From NCBI GenBank assembly GCA_027625915.1, contig JANTQA010000072.1, forward strand, positions 2,108,001 through 2,172,000: 64,000 nucleotides of DNA. The letters are read 5' to 3'. This stretch comes from Anaeramoeba flamelloides (lineage: Eukaryota; Metamonada; Anaeramoebidae). Positions 36,501 through 54,675 of the stretch are shown here, piece after piece (the stretch's first letter is position 1; each line of letters opens with the position of its first letter). The position numbers and the translations under genes were made by a program. The notes beneath the pieces were generated by a model, which saw nothing but the letters and a program-made list of their open reading frames with translations, did not search any database and was not told the origin of the DNA.

Positions 36501-37781
36501 GAATCATTGCAATATAATATTTCCTGTGAACAGATCGATCATGATTTTAACCGAATCTTACTGTCATTATTTTTGGTTTAAGTCCAATACTTTTTGATGA
36601 AAAGCAATTTTTTTTTTTTTTATTCTAATTTTAAATTTTTCATATTATCTTTTAATTTATTCATTTATCAACAAAATTGATCCAAAAATTCTTATTAGAC
36701 TCAAGAAATATGGCCAGATCGAAAACAAGAAATAAAGAATTTTCAAGAGATAATAAATCTAAGGGTCATAGAAGGCATGTGGAAAGAATTAAAAAAAGTG
36801 CTTCTGAACCTAAATTAAGTGGATCTAGGCAACAACAGAATGAAAAAGTTTGGTTTTATTATCTTTTTTTTTTTTTTTTTTTTTTTTGGAAACAATTCTC
36901 TTCCAACTAGATATTTATTTTACCTCTACATTTTATTTTTTTTAAATTTCTCTTTTTAAAACAAAAAAAAAAAAAACTTTAACATTGGTAATTATTTTTT
37001 TTAAAAACAAAAGAGTCAATTTGGTACTTTTGAAAATTTAATTGATATAAATGAACCAAATGAAATAAAAACGAAGAAAAATGACAACCAACTAATTACC
37101 ATGGAAGCATTTTATTCAATCCCGGAAGAAACAAATAAATCAGAAAAGGAAGAAAGTAATTTAGTTTCTTTAAATAAACAAAAAAAGTTTGTTTCGAACA
37201 ATCAATGGAAACAGCAAAAACATCAACCGCAAAGAAAACAACAGAACCAAAAACAAAATACTGATCAATTAATTGATTTCCAAACCAATATGAATCAAAC
37301 TAATAACAATAATAATTCCCAATCCAATACAACACAGGATATTAATCAAATAACAGAAGATTTATTTATGATTGGACTTGACCAAAATAATACAACAAAT
37401 AAACGAGTCAAAAAGGGAGAATTAAACAAAGATTATATTATGTCGATGTTTGGGCAAACAGACAATAACTCCAACAACAGCAAGAGCAACAATAACAACA
37501 ATTTTAATAATTTCAATTCTAAACAAAACACAATGCATAATAGGAACCAAAGAAATATACAAAATAATTATTTCCAAACCAATAATAAAATTCCAGATAA
37601 ACGAAGCTATAGTGAGAATTCAAAGGGAAATAATTTCAATAGAAATATGAATTGGAATACAAACAAAAACCAACAATTTTCTTCTTTTGGCCAAAAACAA
37701 GTCAACAATGGAAAGCCAGTTTCAAAACAAATGCAATCGCAATACCAAATAAAAAATTCTGCTTTCGCCTTTTTTAATTAA
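33520..37781 (+). CDS. SMAP-like ArfGAP (GTPase-activating protein for Arf)
   Basis: Four-exon model: 33520-33619, 33856-34224, 36699-36847, 37014-37781; phases 1, 1, 0 agree and total 461 residues. The ArfGAP zinc finger is split by intron 1 and shows C27-x2-C30-x16-C47-x2-C50, with arginine finger R55 (CAGVHRSIG), then VRSTTLDSW and FAVEQFIRDKYQ, the pattern of SMAP/Age2-type ArfGAPs. These stimulate GTP hydrolysis on Arf at endosome and Golgi membranes. The C-terminal part is N/Q-rich but has LNKDYIMSMFG, similar to the motif at the end of SMAP proteins, which supports the inferred join over a 2.5-kb intron. If the join is wrong, exons 1-2 end at a TAA (34257-34259) as a 167-residue protein and 36710-37781 is a second gene. 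A basic region follows the zinc finger. Confidence 0.68.
34225..36698 (+). other. Long intron of the ArfGAP gene (2.5 kb)
   Basis: It runs from donor GTTTGT to acceptor TTATTAG. It holds a palindrome cluster (35826-36310) and otherwise A+T-rich sequence with no convincing exon. Confidence 0.45.
35826..36310. repeat. Palindrome cluster 1 (Q-P-P-Q units plus tandem CCTAACG repeat)
   Basis: Hairpin units in a row: a Q unit (35826-35905), P units (35921-35986 and 36003-36070, arms of the TTCCAGAAATTAAAAGAG/CTTTTGAATTCTGGAA type), then an almost perfect Q palindrome (36121-36196, arms AGAAATAAACAGAAAATTT/AAATTTTCTGTTTATTTCT) and two to three roughly 55-bp direct repeats starting AAACCTAACG. The same units recur near 8, 52.6, 58.5 and 59.7 kb. 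Confidence 0.72.
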
Positions 37782-40700
37782 ATAAAACATTTGAGAAATG
37801 CAACCAATAATAATATATTTGTGTTTCCTGGATATTTATACAATTTATACATATTTAATATAGTCGTTTAATAAAATAAATGGTGAAAAAAAAAAACAAG
37901 TAGTTGAAAAGTACCTTCGAAAAAATTTTATAGGCTTGAATAGATTTTTTTTTCAGGGAAAATAAGACAAACCTTTTTTGTTCACACTTTTTGAAAACGA
38001 CAAAATTATTAGAACAAAATTAAAAATTATAAATTTTTTGAAAAAAAAAAAATTAATTAATGAATTAATTTTATTTTAATAATGACAAATAATCAAAATA
38101 ATAGTAACATTTTAAAAATAATAATAATTTTGCAATGTATTTTTTTTTTTACACAAAATTTTTATTTGTGAAATTTTAAGTAAATAATTTTGGTTAAATA
38201 CAGATAAGAAAGAGATTAGCTTTATAAAAAGTTTAAGGTAGTACTGTAGTTATTGTGAAAATATTTTGAGAAATCCTTCACTACAAGGAAAAAATAAATT
38301 CTGAAAATTAAAGTTCGTCAAAACTACATATTGAATTTCGGTTATACGTCTTTTATAAATTTATTTTTTCAAAGTTATGATGTTATGTAATTAAGAAAAG
38401 ATTTCGATTAAAATACATTAAGATTCGAATTCTCTCACTTTTTCAAAATTACCGACTTTTGAAAAAAAAGACCTATTTTTCGGGTTTTTTTTTTTTTGAA
38501 AGAAGTTACAATGAATGATTTTTTGATTGAACATTAAGTAAGAAACAATAATGGATATCAACATAATTTATAGGAAAAAAACAGGGAAAATAAGCACCAT
38601 TTCAAAAATTGTGACTCGCCAGAAATAATGATTTTAAAATGTAGTTTATTCCTTTAGTATTCAGGAACAACAAAGAATTAAATTTGATTAGTAATTCACT
38701 TTTTAATCATTCTAAATATATAAAAACCTGATATTTTAAAAATTAAACCAATAAAACCAATAACTAAAAAAAAAGTTAATCGCAATTTCAAAATGAGTAT
38801 TACATATTTTTTATTACTGAATTTCACTGAAAAAAAGTTAACAATAAGTTTTTTTGAAACTAATAATACAATTCATTTTAAAAGACCTCGTATCGTCTGA
38901 GTCTTGTTGGTGATTATTTGTCTTATCGAAGATCTTTTTTTTTTTCACATGTATTTTTTCAAAAAAAAAAAGAAAACAAAACAGATCGAAAAAAAATAGA
39001 AAGATTTTTCAAAAAAAAAAGAAAAAGAATAAGAAAAAAAATGAAAAACAAAATTTTGAAAAAGCAAAACAAAAATTTTCAAAATTAGAAAAAATGATTG
39101 AAACGAACTCGATTAAAAATTTGTGGTTTGTTTTCCCTCTACTTAGTATTGTTTCGAATTTTTTATAAAGAGAAGAATGTTGAATGGGTTTTTTTAAAAG
39201 TTCAGATCATTAAAGTATAGTAAGTTTTTTTTTACCTGTAAATATTGTTCTGTAAATCCCAATTTTTAGTATTTCTTCTTTAGACAATAATTCGTCCTAT
39301 CTTGTAAATGTTTCAAAACTAAAAAAAAAAAAAAAAAAAAAATAATTAAAGGGGTGTGTTGTTATAGTTTTTATTTGATGATGTGAGTTTTGGAGATCAT
39401 TTTTATTACCTCCGTTTGAAAATTTGGTTTCTTTTGATTTTTTAAAAAGTTTTGAATTTGACAAATAAATTTAAAAATTAAATTTTGGTTAAAATAAATA
39501 CTCAAAATGAATTCAACCGATATGAAATTGACTTAGTATATTAAAAGGAATTATTTGAGATATCTAAGAAAAAAATTATTGGATTTTTTTTTTGATATTG
39601 GTTAATGGGGTTATTTTTAGAATAAAAACCCTTCTTTCGAATATTTTGAAGAACTGATAGATTGGTATTTTTATTCTTATAATCCTAGTAGTATTTGGGT
39701 TAATAAAATCAAATATAAAATTTTATCAAAATTAGTTCATTATAAAAGAATTGACAAAAAAATCGAGGTCTTTCCTTTTTGATCCAAAACTTTGAAATTT
39801 GTTTGATAAGAATAAGGGATAAACCCTCAAAAAAAACTTCCATTAAAAATTATAAAGTCTGTCAAAATTTTTCAAAAATAGTTTACATTAAAACTTAAGC
39901 ATTAAAAAAAAATAAAATGATATATATATATATATATATATTTCCTAAAACATAAAAAAATCATTTCCTCAATTTAATTTAGCCATGCCTTTTGAAAGAA
40001 CTATTTTGATTTTATTTTAACTTTGAAAAATATAAGATTCTTTTTAGACTATTAAAAAAATTGATTAAAAAATCTCACAACTAAGTCAAATTAAATTTTC
40101 AAAAATTTGTTAATTACAAATGAAAAAAATATTACTGAAAACTTTCAATTTTTTCAATTCGCATTAATATCGAATCAATTGGTCAAAATAATTCAAAATT
40201 GATATGTAGAATAATGTTTATTAACTGAGTTTCGTTAAAAAATACAAAATTTAGAGATTTTTTTTTTGAAAAAAATTTCTGTGTTGTATTGTTTTATAAG
40301 GAAAAGTAAGGAAATTTTTAATATCTTCTTATTTTTAACTCTATTTGAGCAAAATATAAAATATTTTACTCAAAAATTTGATTGAAAAAATATTATTAAT
40401 AATTCTTTGAAAAGACTAAGAATATTTTACCTGGATATGTTTCTTCTTGATTTTGTCTTGAATTGATGTTCAAATGATTTAAGTAAATTTTGAAAAAGTA
40501 ATTTGGTTCATGTAACCTAAATATTTGTCCAAATCGAGAAAAAATGCAAAGATCTTAATTTTTACTGGAAAATTTGAAAATGTATTAAATTCCGTTTCTT
40601 TGTTTGAAGAGAATATATAAACGCAAATATTATTTTTTTTATTATTGTTTTGATGATAATGAATCAATATCATTTTTAGAAAAAATATATGTTGTTTGGT

Positions 40701-41074
40701 AGTTTTTTTAAAGGAAAGAAAATATAAAAATTTTCATAAAAATAATATACGAAAAAAAGCTTCACAAAAATATAAATTGCTTCAAATATAATAGATCATA
40801 TTTAAATCTAGGTAAAAAAAAATTCCCCTTAAATCCAGATCTTGCTGGGACCGAACAAATTTTATATAAATAATATATTTATATAAAAACTTTAGATATT
40901 AGAAATTGTGATTAACCGAATACCTATTAAGACAGGCTCGATTTTGATTGAGTTAAACCTATTTTCACAAAGACTAAAGATAACAACAACGAAAAGGTTG
41001 TAATAAAATGGTCGGCTTTCAAGTACTTAGTATTGAAACAATCATTAAAAAAAATAATTTTTTTCGTTTCAATC

Positions 41075-41260
41075 CCAATTTTAAGACCCGATCTTATAAT
41101 AAATTTTAACAAACAAAAAAATCTCAAATTAAGGTACAAAAATCTGATTCTACTAAAATAATTTGTGACAAAAAAAATTCCAAAAAATGTGCTTTAATTT
41201 GAGGTTTTTCTGTACCCTAAATTTTGTTGAAAGATTGTATCTTAAAAGTAGAACTCACCA
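41075..41260. mobile_element. Family-B MITE, decayed copy 3
   Basis: Interior pieces match the 29.3-kb copy: ATCTCAAATTAAGGTACAAA, TACTAAAATAATTTGTGACA, GTGCTTTAATTTGAGG, AAATTTTGTTGAAAG, CTTAAAAGTAGAACTCA. Both ends are eroded. Confidence 0.55.
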
Positions 41261-41654
41261 GATAAGTATTTTTATTCAGATGTAATGATAATATCATTTA
41301 ATATATTTTTATAACACAATATGAAAAAGACAAAGAAATATTGAAATTTTGGGAATTCACTATCCAAGTCAATTGGACTATTTTAACTACATGAAATCAA
41401 TAGATAATACCTTTTTATTTGGTTCGGAAATTCTTGAATACATTAATTTGAGGTAGTTGGATCTTCTCACAAATAAATAGACAGAATAAGGCTGATTAGT
41501 AAATTATTTTAGGTTTGCAAGACACAAACCAGATCTTGAAAATGAAAGTCAAATAGACACAAGTTGAAGTTGCAAATAAAGACACACATCCAAAATATCT
41601 CTTTTTCAAAACCTTTCTATTTAAAGAGAACAAAAAAGGAAGAAAAACTTTTTT

Positions 41655-42250
41655 GTTGGGATATTATCCTACAGCTTAAGGTTTACAATCCCAGAAATTT
41701 GAAAAAAGATTATCTTGTCTTGGGTCTAGTGAGTTGTCGATTTGGTTCTTAGATGATCGATCTTGTACTTGGTATGGGTTTTAATAGTGGTTCAAAAAAG
41801 CAAATTTTGACAATTTATTTTTTTTATTTCCAAAATTTGAATTGAAGAGTGTAAGATTAATAGATTGATAGGTTTTCCAGAATAACTTTTGAATTTTGGG
41901 TTGTTGATTGAAATTTTCATTTACTTTTTTGTCAATTAATTAATGAAAAAATATAATTTTTTAAAAGCTCCCAATAAAACCAAACTTAAGGAAAAAATTT
42001 CAATCAACAACCTACAAACCACATTTTTTTATAGCTTAAGTCCAATATATTAATCTTACACTCTTTAATTTGGTTTTCGGAAATAAAAAAAATAAATTTT
42101 CAAAAATTTCCATTTTGAACCACTTTTAAAACTCATACCAAATACAAGATCGATCAGCTAAGAACCAAATTAACAAGTCACTACCCCCAAGATAAGATAA
42201 TCTTTTTTTCACATTTCAGGGATTGTAAACCTTAAAGTTATCCCCAAATT
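41655..42250. repeat. Long foldback (inverted repeat, arms about 260 bp)
   Basis: The left arm (TTAAGGTTTACAATCCC, GATTATCTTGTCTTGGG, GATCGATCTTGTACTTGG, GAGTGTAAGATTAATA) is mirrored in inverse order by 41995-42250 (TATTAATCTTACACTC, CCAAATACAAGATCGATC, CCCAAGATAAGATAATC, GGGATTGTAAACCTTAA). The loop is about 75 bp. The arms look roughly 85% alike. A 62-residue ORF in the left arm is not convincing as a gene. Confidence 0.78.
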
Positions 42251-42608
42251 TAATTGTCTGACTAACATAATCAGAATCAAATGAATATCTGAAACGATCC
42301 AAGAAGAAATTCATGAAATACAATTAAAAGTTATTTAACTTTTCTACTTCTAATAATCGTTTCAAAATTTCTTGTTGTAATCAAAGTAAAAGCCAATATA
42401 AAAATTTTTAAGAGTGAAAAATTAGTTAATAAATAAAAAGAAATTTTTCAGAGGTTATGAGTTTTTTCTCTTTTTTAAAATCTGTTTTTCAAACTTTATA
42501 GAATCCAAAATCTATTTACTTTAATTCTAAAGCTAAAAATAAATATATTTACAAACTATTTCCAAATTTTCATTTTTTACAAAAAATTGTTTGTCTCTTA
42601 TAATCAAA

Positions 42609-49158
<6,550 letters not shown>

Positions 49159-50285
49159 AAAATAAGAATACAATTTTTTGTTTTTTATTTTTTTTTTATT
49201 TTGCTTGGATTTGTTATTTTCTTTTTTTTTATTTTATTATTTCTCTTCAATTTATATAAATTGAATCTTTTTTTCAAAAGGGTTTTAAAAAAAATTATGT
49301 TTCATACAAGATTGGTTGATTGGTCGATTGATTTTATTTGAAGAGAAGTCAATATCCTATCCTCATTTCCCAAAAAATAATACAGTAAATAAACAATATT
49401 TTTAAACTTTGAACGTTAAAAAAATAGAGCGAATGAATTTTCCATTTGATGAAAAAACAAAGTTTTCAAGTCATTAATCCACTGAAATAATAACAAGTTT
49501 TTAGCAACACTAAAGAACTTATAAATGGAAAATTATATACTATTCAGCCTTCAAATTACTTTTGAATTTAGAAATATATATTATAATCTCTTTGAACCCA
49601 AATAACCTAATTGAATTTTAAATAAAATTTTTTAATTTGGATTTTTATGAAAAAATTATATGATATTTAATTTATAACGAATTATTGTAGAAAGAAAATT
49701 TTTTAATTAAAAATTGTATAGTTTTCTACAATAAAAAAATAACTTGAAAAATATTTTTCAACCTTTGAAAACTTTTTTTAGGTTATTGGGATTTTATTAT
49801 TTTTCCAAATTTTGTCAAAATAAATTTTTTTTTTTTTATTTGATTATTTTTTTTTAAAAAAAGATAATATAAAAAAAAAAAGATCTTCGAAAAGAAAAAT
49901 AATCGCTAACAAAATTGAGACACTGTAATGTCTCTTAAAATGAATTTACTTATTCATAAAAAATCTTCTAATGTTAACTTTTTTCTTTTAAAGTAAAGCA
50001 ATAAAAAATCTGTTAGTCCCATTTCAAAAATTGTAATTTATTTTTAGTTTTTGTTTTTAATTTCTAAATATCAAGTTTTTATATAATTAAAAGGATTAAA
50101 AAATGAATTCAAAATCAGATTTAACTTTTTTTGTTTTTGAATGTTAAAGGATCTATAATTTTTTTTCCAATTTATTATTTCGGATGAGTCACAATTTTTG
50201 AAAGTGTATTTAATATAATTACTTTGCTCTATTGATTGTTGTTCAATAACAATATATTTATATTGATGTGATTTGAAATTGATGT

Positions 50286-50287
<2 letters not shown>

Positions 50288-50317
<30 letters not shown>
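50288..50317. repeat. AT microsatellite
   Basis: About 30 bp of (AT)n in intergenic sequence, roughly 70 bp before the family-E element. Confidence 0.85.
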
Positions 50318-50319
<2 letters not shown>

Positions 50320-50383
50320 CAGAATATAAATTTAAAAATAAAATAATATTTTATTCCAGTAGAAAACACTGCAGTTTTTTTAT

Positions 50384-51283
50384 AGATCTATCAAAGATTA
50401 CCGAAAATACCCAAAAATCGAAAATATTTGAATATTTTTTAACCACTTAAAAATACCCTTTGAAGAACTTTAAGATAACCCTGTGTAAAATATACTCGGT
50501 TTAATCGTTAAATTATAATTTTATTGAAAAAAACAAACTGTTTTTTTGTCGGAAAAATAGAAATGTAAAAAATTCCAAATTTGAGGGATTATTATTCAAC
50601 CCATTTTATGTGAGAGGAATTGGTACATTAGATGCTTGCCTAATTTATAATCATTGCTAAATTGTATTAATCTAGTCGAGAACATTACTTTCAAATGCAA
50701 ATTTCTAAATGTGTTTTATTACATATATTTTTATAATCGTAAATATCGTACAATAACTACCTAATAAATCAACCATGTTTAAATTTTATATACCTTACTC
50801 CAAGTTAAATAAACCTAACCATAATCGACTTTTCATTACAGTCAGTTCCACTTATAAGACACAAACTTTCAAAAAAATTTAAGGAAAATAAAAATCTCAA
50901 ATTAAGGCTCATTTTTTAGAATTTTTTTTTACAAATTATTTTACTAGAAACCGAATTTTGTAACTTCATTTGAGATTTTTTCTGTGCCTTCAATTTTGTT
51001 GAAAATTTGTGCCTTAAAAGTTGTAATTATCATAAAACAACTCTAAAATTTGCCAACACATTCAAATATATTCACAGGGTATAATATATATATATATATA
51101 TATATAGAACCTAAGTAGAAATTTAAAAAAAATATCTTGATGTAAAATTGTTATTTTATCATAAAAATTTATTTCTGTACACTACTTTTTTTTAAAAAAT
51201 TCTTCAAAGATTTTTATTTGAATGTTAAAAAAATTTCAAGTAATTTCGATTTTCCGGTATTTTTGGGAATATTTCAAACACTC
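50384..51283. mobile_element. Family-E element, copy 2, interrupted by a family-B MITE
   Basis: The left arm TCTATCAAAGATTACCGAAA corresponds to the inverse of the right arm of the 17.9-kb copy; the right arm CGATTTTCCGGTATTTTTGG then AATATTTCAAACAC to its left arm. Shared interior: ATTATTCAACCCATTTTATG. The insertion of 50839-51030 adds about 190 bp. Confidence 0.7.
50839..51030. mobile_element. Family-B MITE, copy 2, nested in family E
   Basis: After TA comes CAGTCAGTTCCACTTATAAG, then ACACAAACTTTC; the inverse side has TTTGTTGAAAATTTGTGCCT then TAAAAGTTG. The right terminus is eroded. Confidence 0.7.
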
Positions 51284-52439
51284 TTTTTTCATTCCAAATA
51301 ATTGTTTAAATTAAATTATTTCCCCATCAGTTCAAATCTGTTTAAAATTTGATTATTTTTTTAATATATTTTTCACAGTGTCGAATTTTTAACTTTTTAA
51401 AAGTTAGATAAATAAATAAGTGTTATTCTTAAATAATAGATCTTATATCAGAAATTATTTTGGAATATATTTTATACCTTCAGTTGAAAAACAGAATTTT
51501 TCAAGAAATATTTTTTCAAATTTATAATAAAAAAATGAAAAATTTATTTTCATAGTTAATGGATTACATTCAATTTAGGAGAAAAATAAAATTAAAGCGC
51601 TTTGTATAAAAGAATAATCAAATTTATACTCCATCTTCCAAATGTCTCGATAAATCCGATTAGTAAAATACTACTCTTTATTAATTGTATTAATTAAAAA
51701 AGATCTTTGTATTTGTAAAAATATAAAACTTTTGAAAAAATCCTACATTTTGCGACAAATTTGAGGCTAGAAAACAATTTAAAGAATCTCAAGTTAGAAA
51801 ATATATTTCTTAAATTATCCTCAAAATGGATAATTTTCTAAAAAAGTTATTAGTTTTTTAAAAAATTGTATAATTAAGAAGTAATTATTATTTGATAATT
51901 ATTTTAAAAAACTTTTAATTACACAATTAACTCTATAAAAATTAAATAAAACTAACCAATCTTTTGGTATTGTATGTTGAAAATTTTTTGTTAATCTTTG
52001 AAATTAAAAAAAAAAATGAAAAAATAGTTTTTTTTTTGTGTGGTTTTAAATAATAAATAATAAAAACAGAAAATAATATGGGGTTTCTATACTTAGATTT
52101 TGGAAAAAAAATTAAAAAAAATTTTCAAAAAATAATAATTTTTAAAAGTGATCTTTTGGAAAAAATTGTAATAAAATATGGTTCAATATATTGATAATTG
52201 GATTTTTAGAACCATGTAAATTATCCAATACATATATCTGTAAAATCACTTTAATTATGACTGAATCTTTGGTAACTATAACACCTTAACTTCTTTAAAT
52301 ATTTCTTAGTGCCTTAAGAGTTTATCATATTATTGTTCCAAAGTATTTTAAATTAGGAATCTCACAAATGGAGATTCAATAATTTTGTATATCAAAGTAT
52401 TATTCATTATTCCACATTAAAAAAAGTTTTTTTTTTAGT

Positions 52440-52860
52440 TTTTCTGATAGGTTTTCCAAAATTCAAAAGCATTGAGTGAAATTAAAAAGATTTATACCAT
52501 TCTTTTCAATTCTGTAAAAGCTAGGCACTTTACGAACTTGATGGAACTCGACAGATACTTCCATTAGTTTTTTTTTTTTTAATTAACGAAATTAAATGAA
52601 GAAGAACTAAATTTTCGGTTTTTTTCAAAAATTTAAAAAAAAACAGTGTTAAATTTTCCACAATTTAAAAGAATCGAGTGATATAACATATTTTTCTTTG
52701 TTCTTTTGAATTTTGGAAAAACTAGGCACTTTATGGCGCCATGCGAACACCTTGTTTAGGTTTTCTAGTTTTTATAGGAATAGAGTAAAATGCCATTGAT
52801 TATGATCAATTATTTTGAATTCTAGAAAAGATAGGATACTTTATTTAGGTTATAGAGAAT
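52440..52860. repeat. Palindrome cluster 2
   Basis: Three P-type hairpin units (about 52441-52510, 52650-52730, 52760-52832), each of about 65-75 bp with arms like TTTCCAAAATTCAAAAG/CTTTTGAATTTTGGAAAA, separated by poly-T/poly-A Q-type sequence. CTAGGCACTTTA links follow the units. Confidence 0.62.
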
Positions 52861-54675
52861 AGAATAAAATTAGAGTGTTATCTTAAGATGGTATTTTAAT
52901 ATTTTCAAAATTCGAAAATACTATGTAATAGAATATTTTCTAGACGTAATATTTTAATATTTTAGTTTTGTTAAACCGGTAATTGCATTTTACAAAACTT
53001 TTCGATTCTTCTTCATTGTATGAAATATTTCCAAAGTAGAATTAAACAAAAATTCTTTCTCATATTCATTTAAAATTTTTTTTTATCCAAATACTACCCT
53101 TTTTTTTTATTAGTGATTTTTAAGGGGGTGAGTACATTAAAAAAATTTTCAGTGAACTCAGTTTATACCTTAAATGAATTTTTTTCAAATCATTTCTTTA
53201 ACTAAATACATTAATATTTTAATAAATATAAGAGTTGAATATATCTTAGTATAATATAATCATATACTAATTGAAAAAGGAAATCAAAAAATAAAAAAAT
53301 TGTAAAAGAAAAAATTAAAAAAAATAATTTATTTTTTGATCTTGTCTGTAAAATTTGATACAATTACTTCTTCTTTACTTGGTTTTATACTTAATTCTTC
53401 ATGGAAATGCTTTTATTTGAAATATTTTTGATTAATCAATTACTACCTATCTGTATAAAATTTCTAAAATGAACTTTGAAATCCTATATTCATTTAATTC
53501 ATCAAATTCTTAGTTTATTTCAAAAAATAGGATATTTTCCAAAATTCATACTTTAGAAATTAATATTTATTAAGTATATTGTTTTGGTTTGATAACACTT
53601 ATTTATTTTCTATTAAATTGAAAACTCAAAATAATTCTGAATTCATGTTTCATTTTTTTCTCAATATTTTCTTATTCATTTATGTGGAATATATTGTAAC
53701 TGTTGTTTTGATTTCGTAAACTCAATCCCCTTACTTTAATCTTTGAAGTTACATTCATTGTTTTAACATTAGTTAGATAAAATATTTGAAAAAAGAATTT
53801 GGAAATAAATTTTCAAAAGAGGTTTTGTATAATAATAATAAAGAATAGTAATGGGGTTGGAAATTCAAGGAAACTTTTCTTTGGATTAATATAAATTAAG
53901 AAGATAAAGAAAAAAATCTTAAAAATATATTTTGTTTTTTTTTTTTCATTCTTGCTTTCAGCAAATTGATATAGAAAGATGATCTATCTTGTCTGGTTTT
54001 TTAAAAGAAAATATTTATTTCAAATAGACACAACTCTGATATGTTTAAATGGTTTATTGTTTGATTTATTTTAAACACTCCCATAAACAAATTTCAAGAT
54101 CCAAAAGACAATTTAATATAACTCAAAATTTTAATCAAAAAAAATGTTTAAAAAAATCAAAAAATTAAAGATTCAAATGTGTTTTACTTAGGGTCCGTTT
54201 TCTTTTCACAAATATAGTATCGAATGATAATTTTTAGTTTCAAAGTTACTGTATCCTATTGGCACTATAAAAATCTTTTTCTAGTCAGGTTCTGGCAATT
54301 AAAATTTTTAAAAAATGGAAAAATGAACCATCTTTTTTACAATCATGCTAATGATAACAAAATAAATACAAGAACCATATGAATTTGAAATTCCGGTTTG
54401 ATAATACCTTATTAAATTATTTTTAATTCTCAGTATGAAAGGTCTTTTAAAGTAATAATTGACTTCTACCCAAATTTTCTTTTTTTCATGTTTATTGTAT
54501 TTCCAGAATTATTTTAAATTTATTCATTTTATTATTGAATTAAAGGAATACATACAAATAGAATTACTACAATCTAAAACAATATTTTGAGAAGAAAAAA
54601 GGGAAATTAGAAGAAAGAGTATCAGAATTTGTCCTTATTTAAATTGACCTTTTTATTTTTTATATTTTTTTCAAG

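Larger units (their letters stand above)
37782..42608. other. Intergenic region between ArfGAP and Hippo-like kinase (4.8 kb)
   Basis: It contains an (AT)n run (39920-39941), a decayed family-B MITE (about 41075-41260) and a large foldback (41655-42250). I see nothing else with coding or RNA-gene character. Confidence 0.5.
49159..54675. other. Intergenic region between kinase and U-box genes (5.5 kb)
   Basis: It contains (AT)n runs (50288-50317, 51086-51105), a family-E element carrying a nested family-B MITE (50384-51283), and a palindrome cluster (52440-52860). From 53000 to 54675 I see no structure beyond A+T-rich sequence; a polypyrimidine tract TTTTTTTCAAG directly precedes the U-box gene ATG and could be an acceptor of an untranslated upstream exon. 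Confidence 0.5.

Noticed and set aside
41564-41752. 62-residue ORF
   Set aside because: Lies largely in the left arm of the foldback; the mirrored arm does not keep it open and no splice context supports it.
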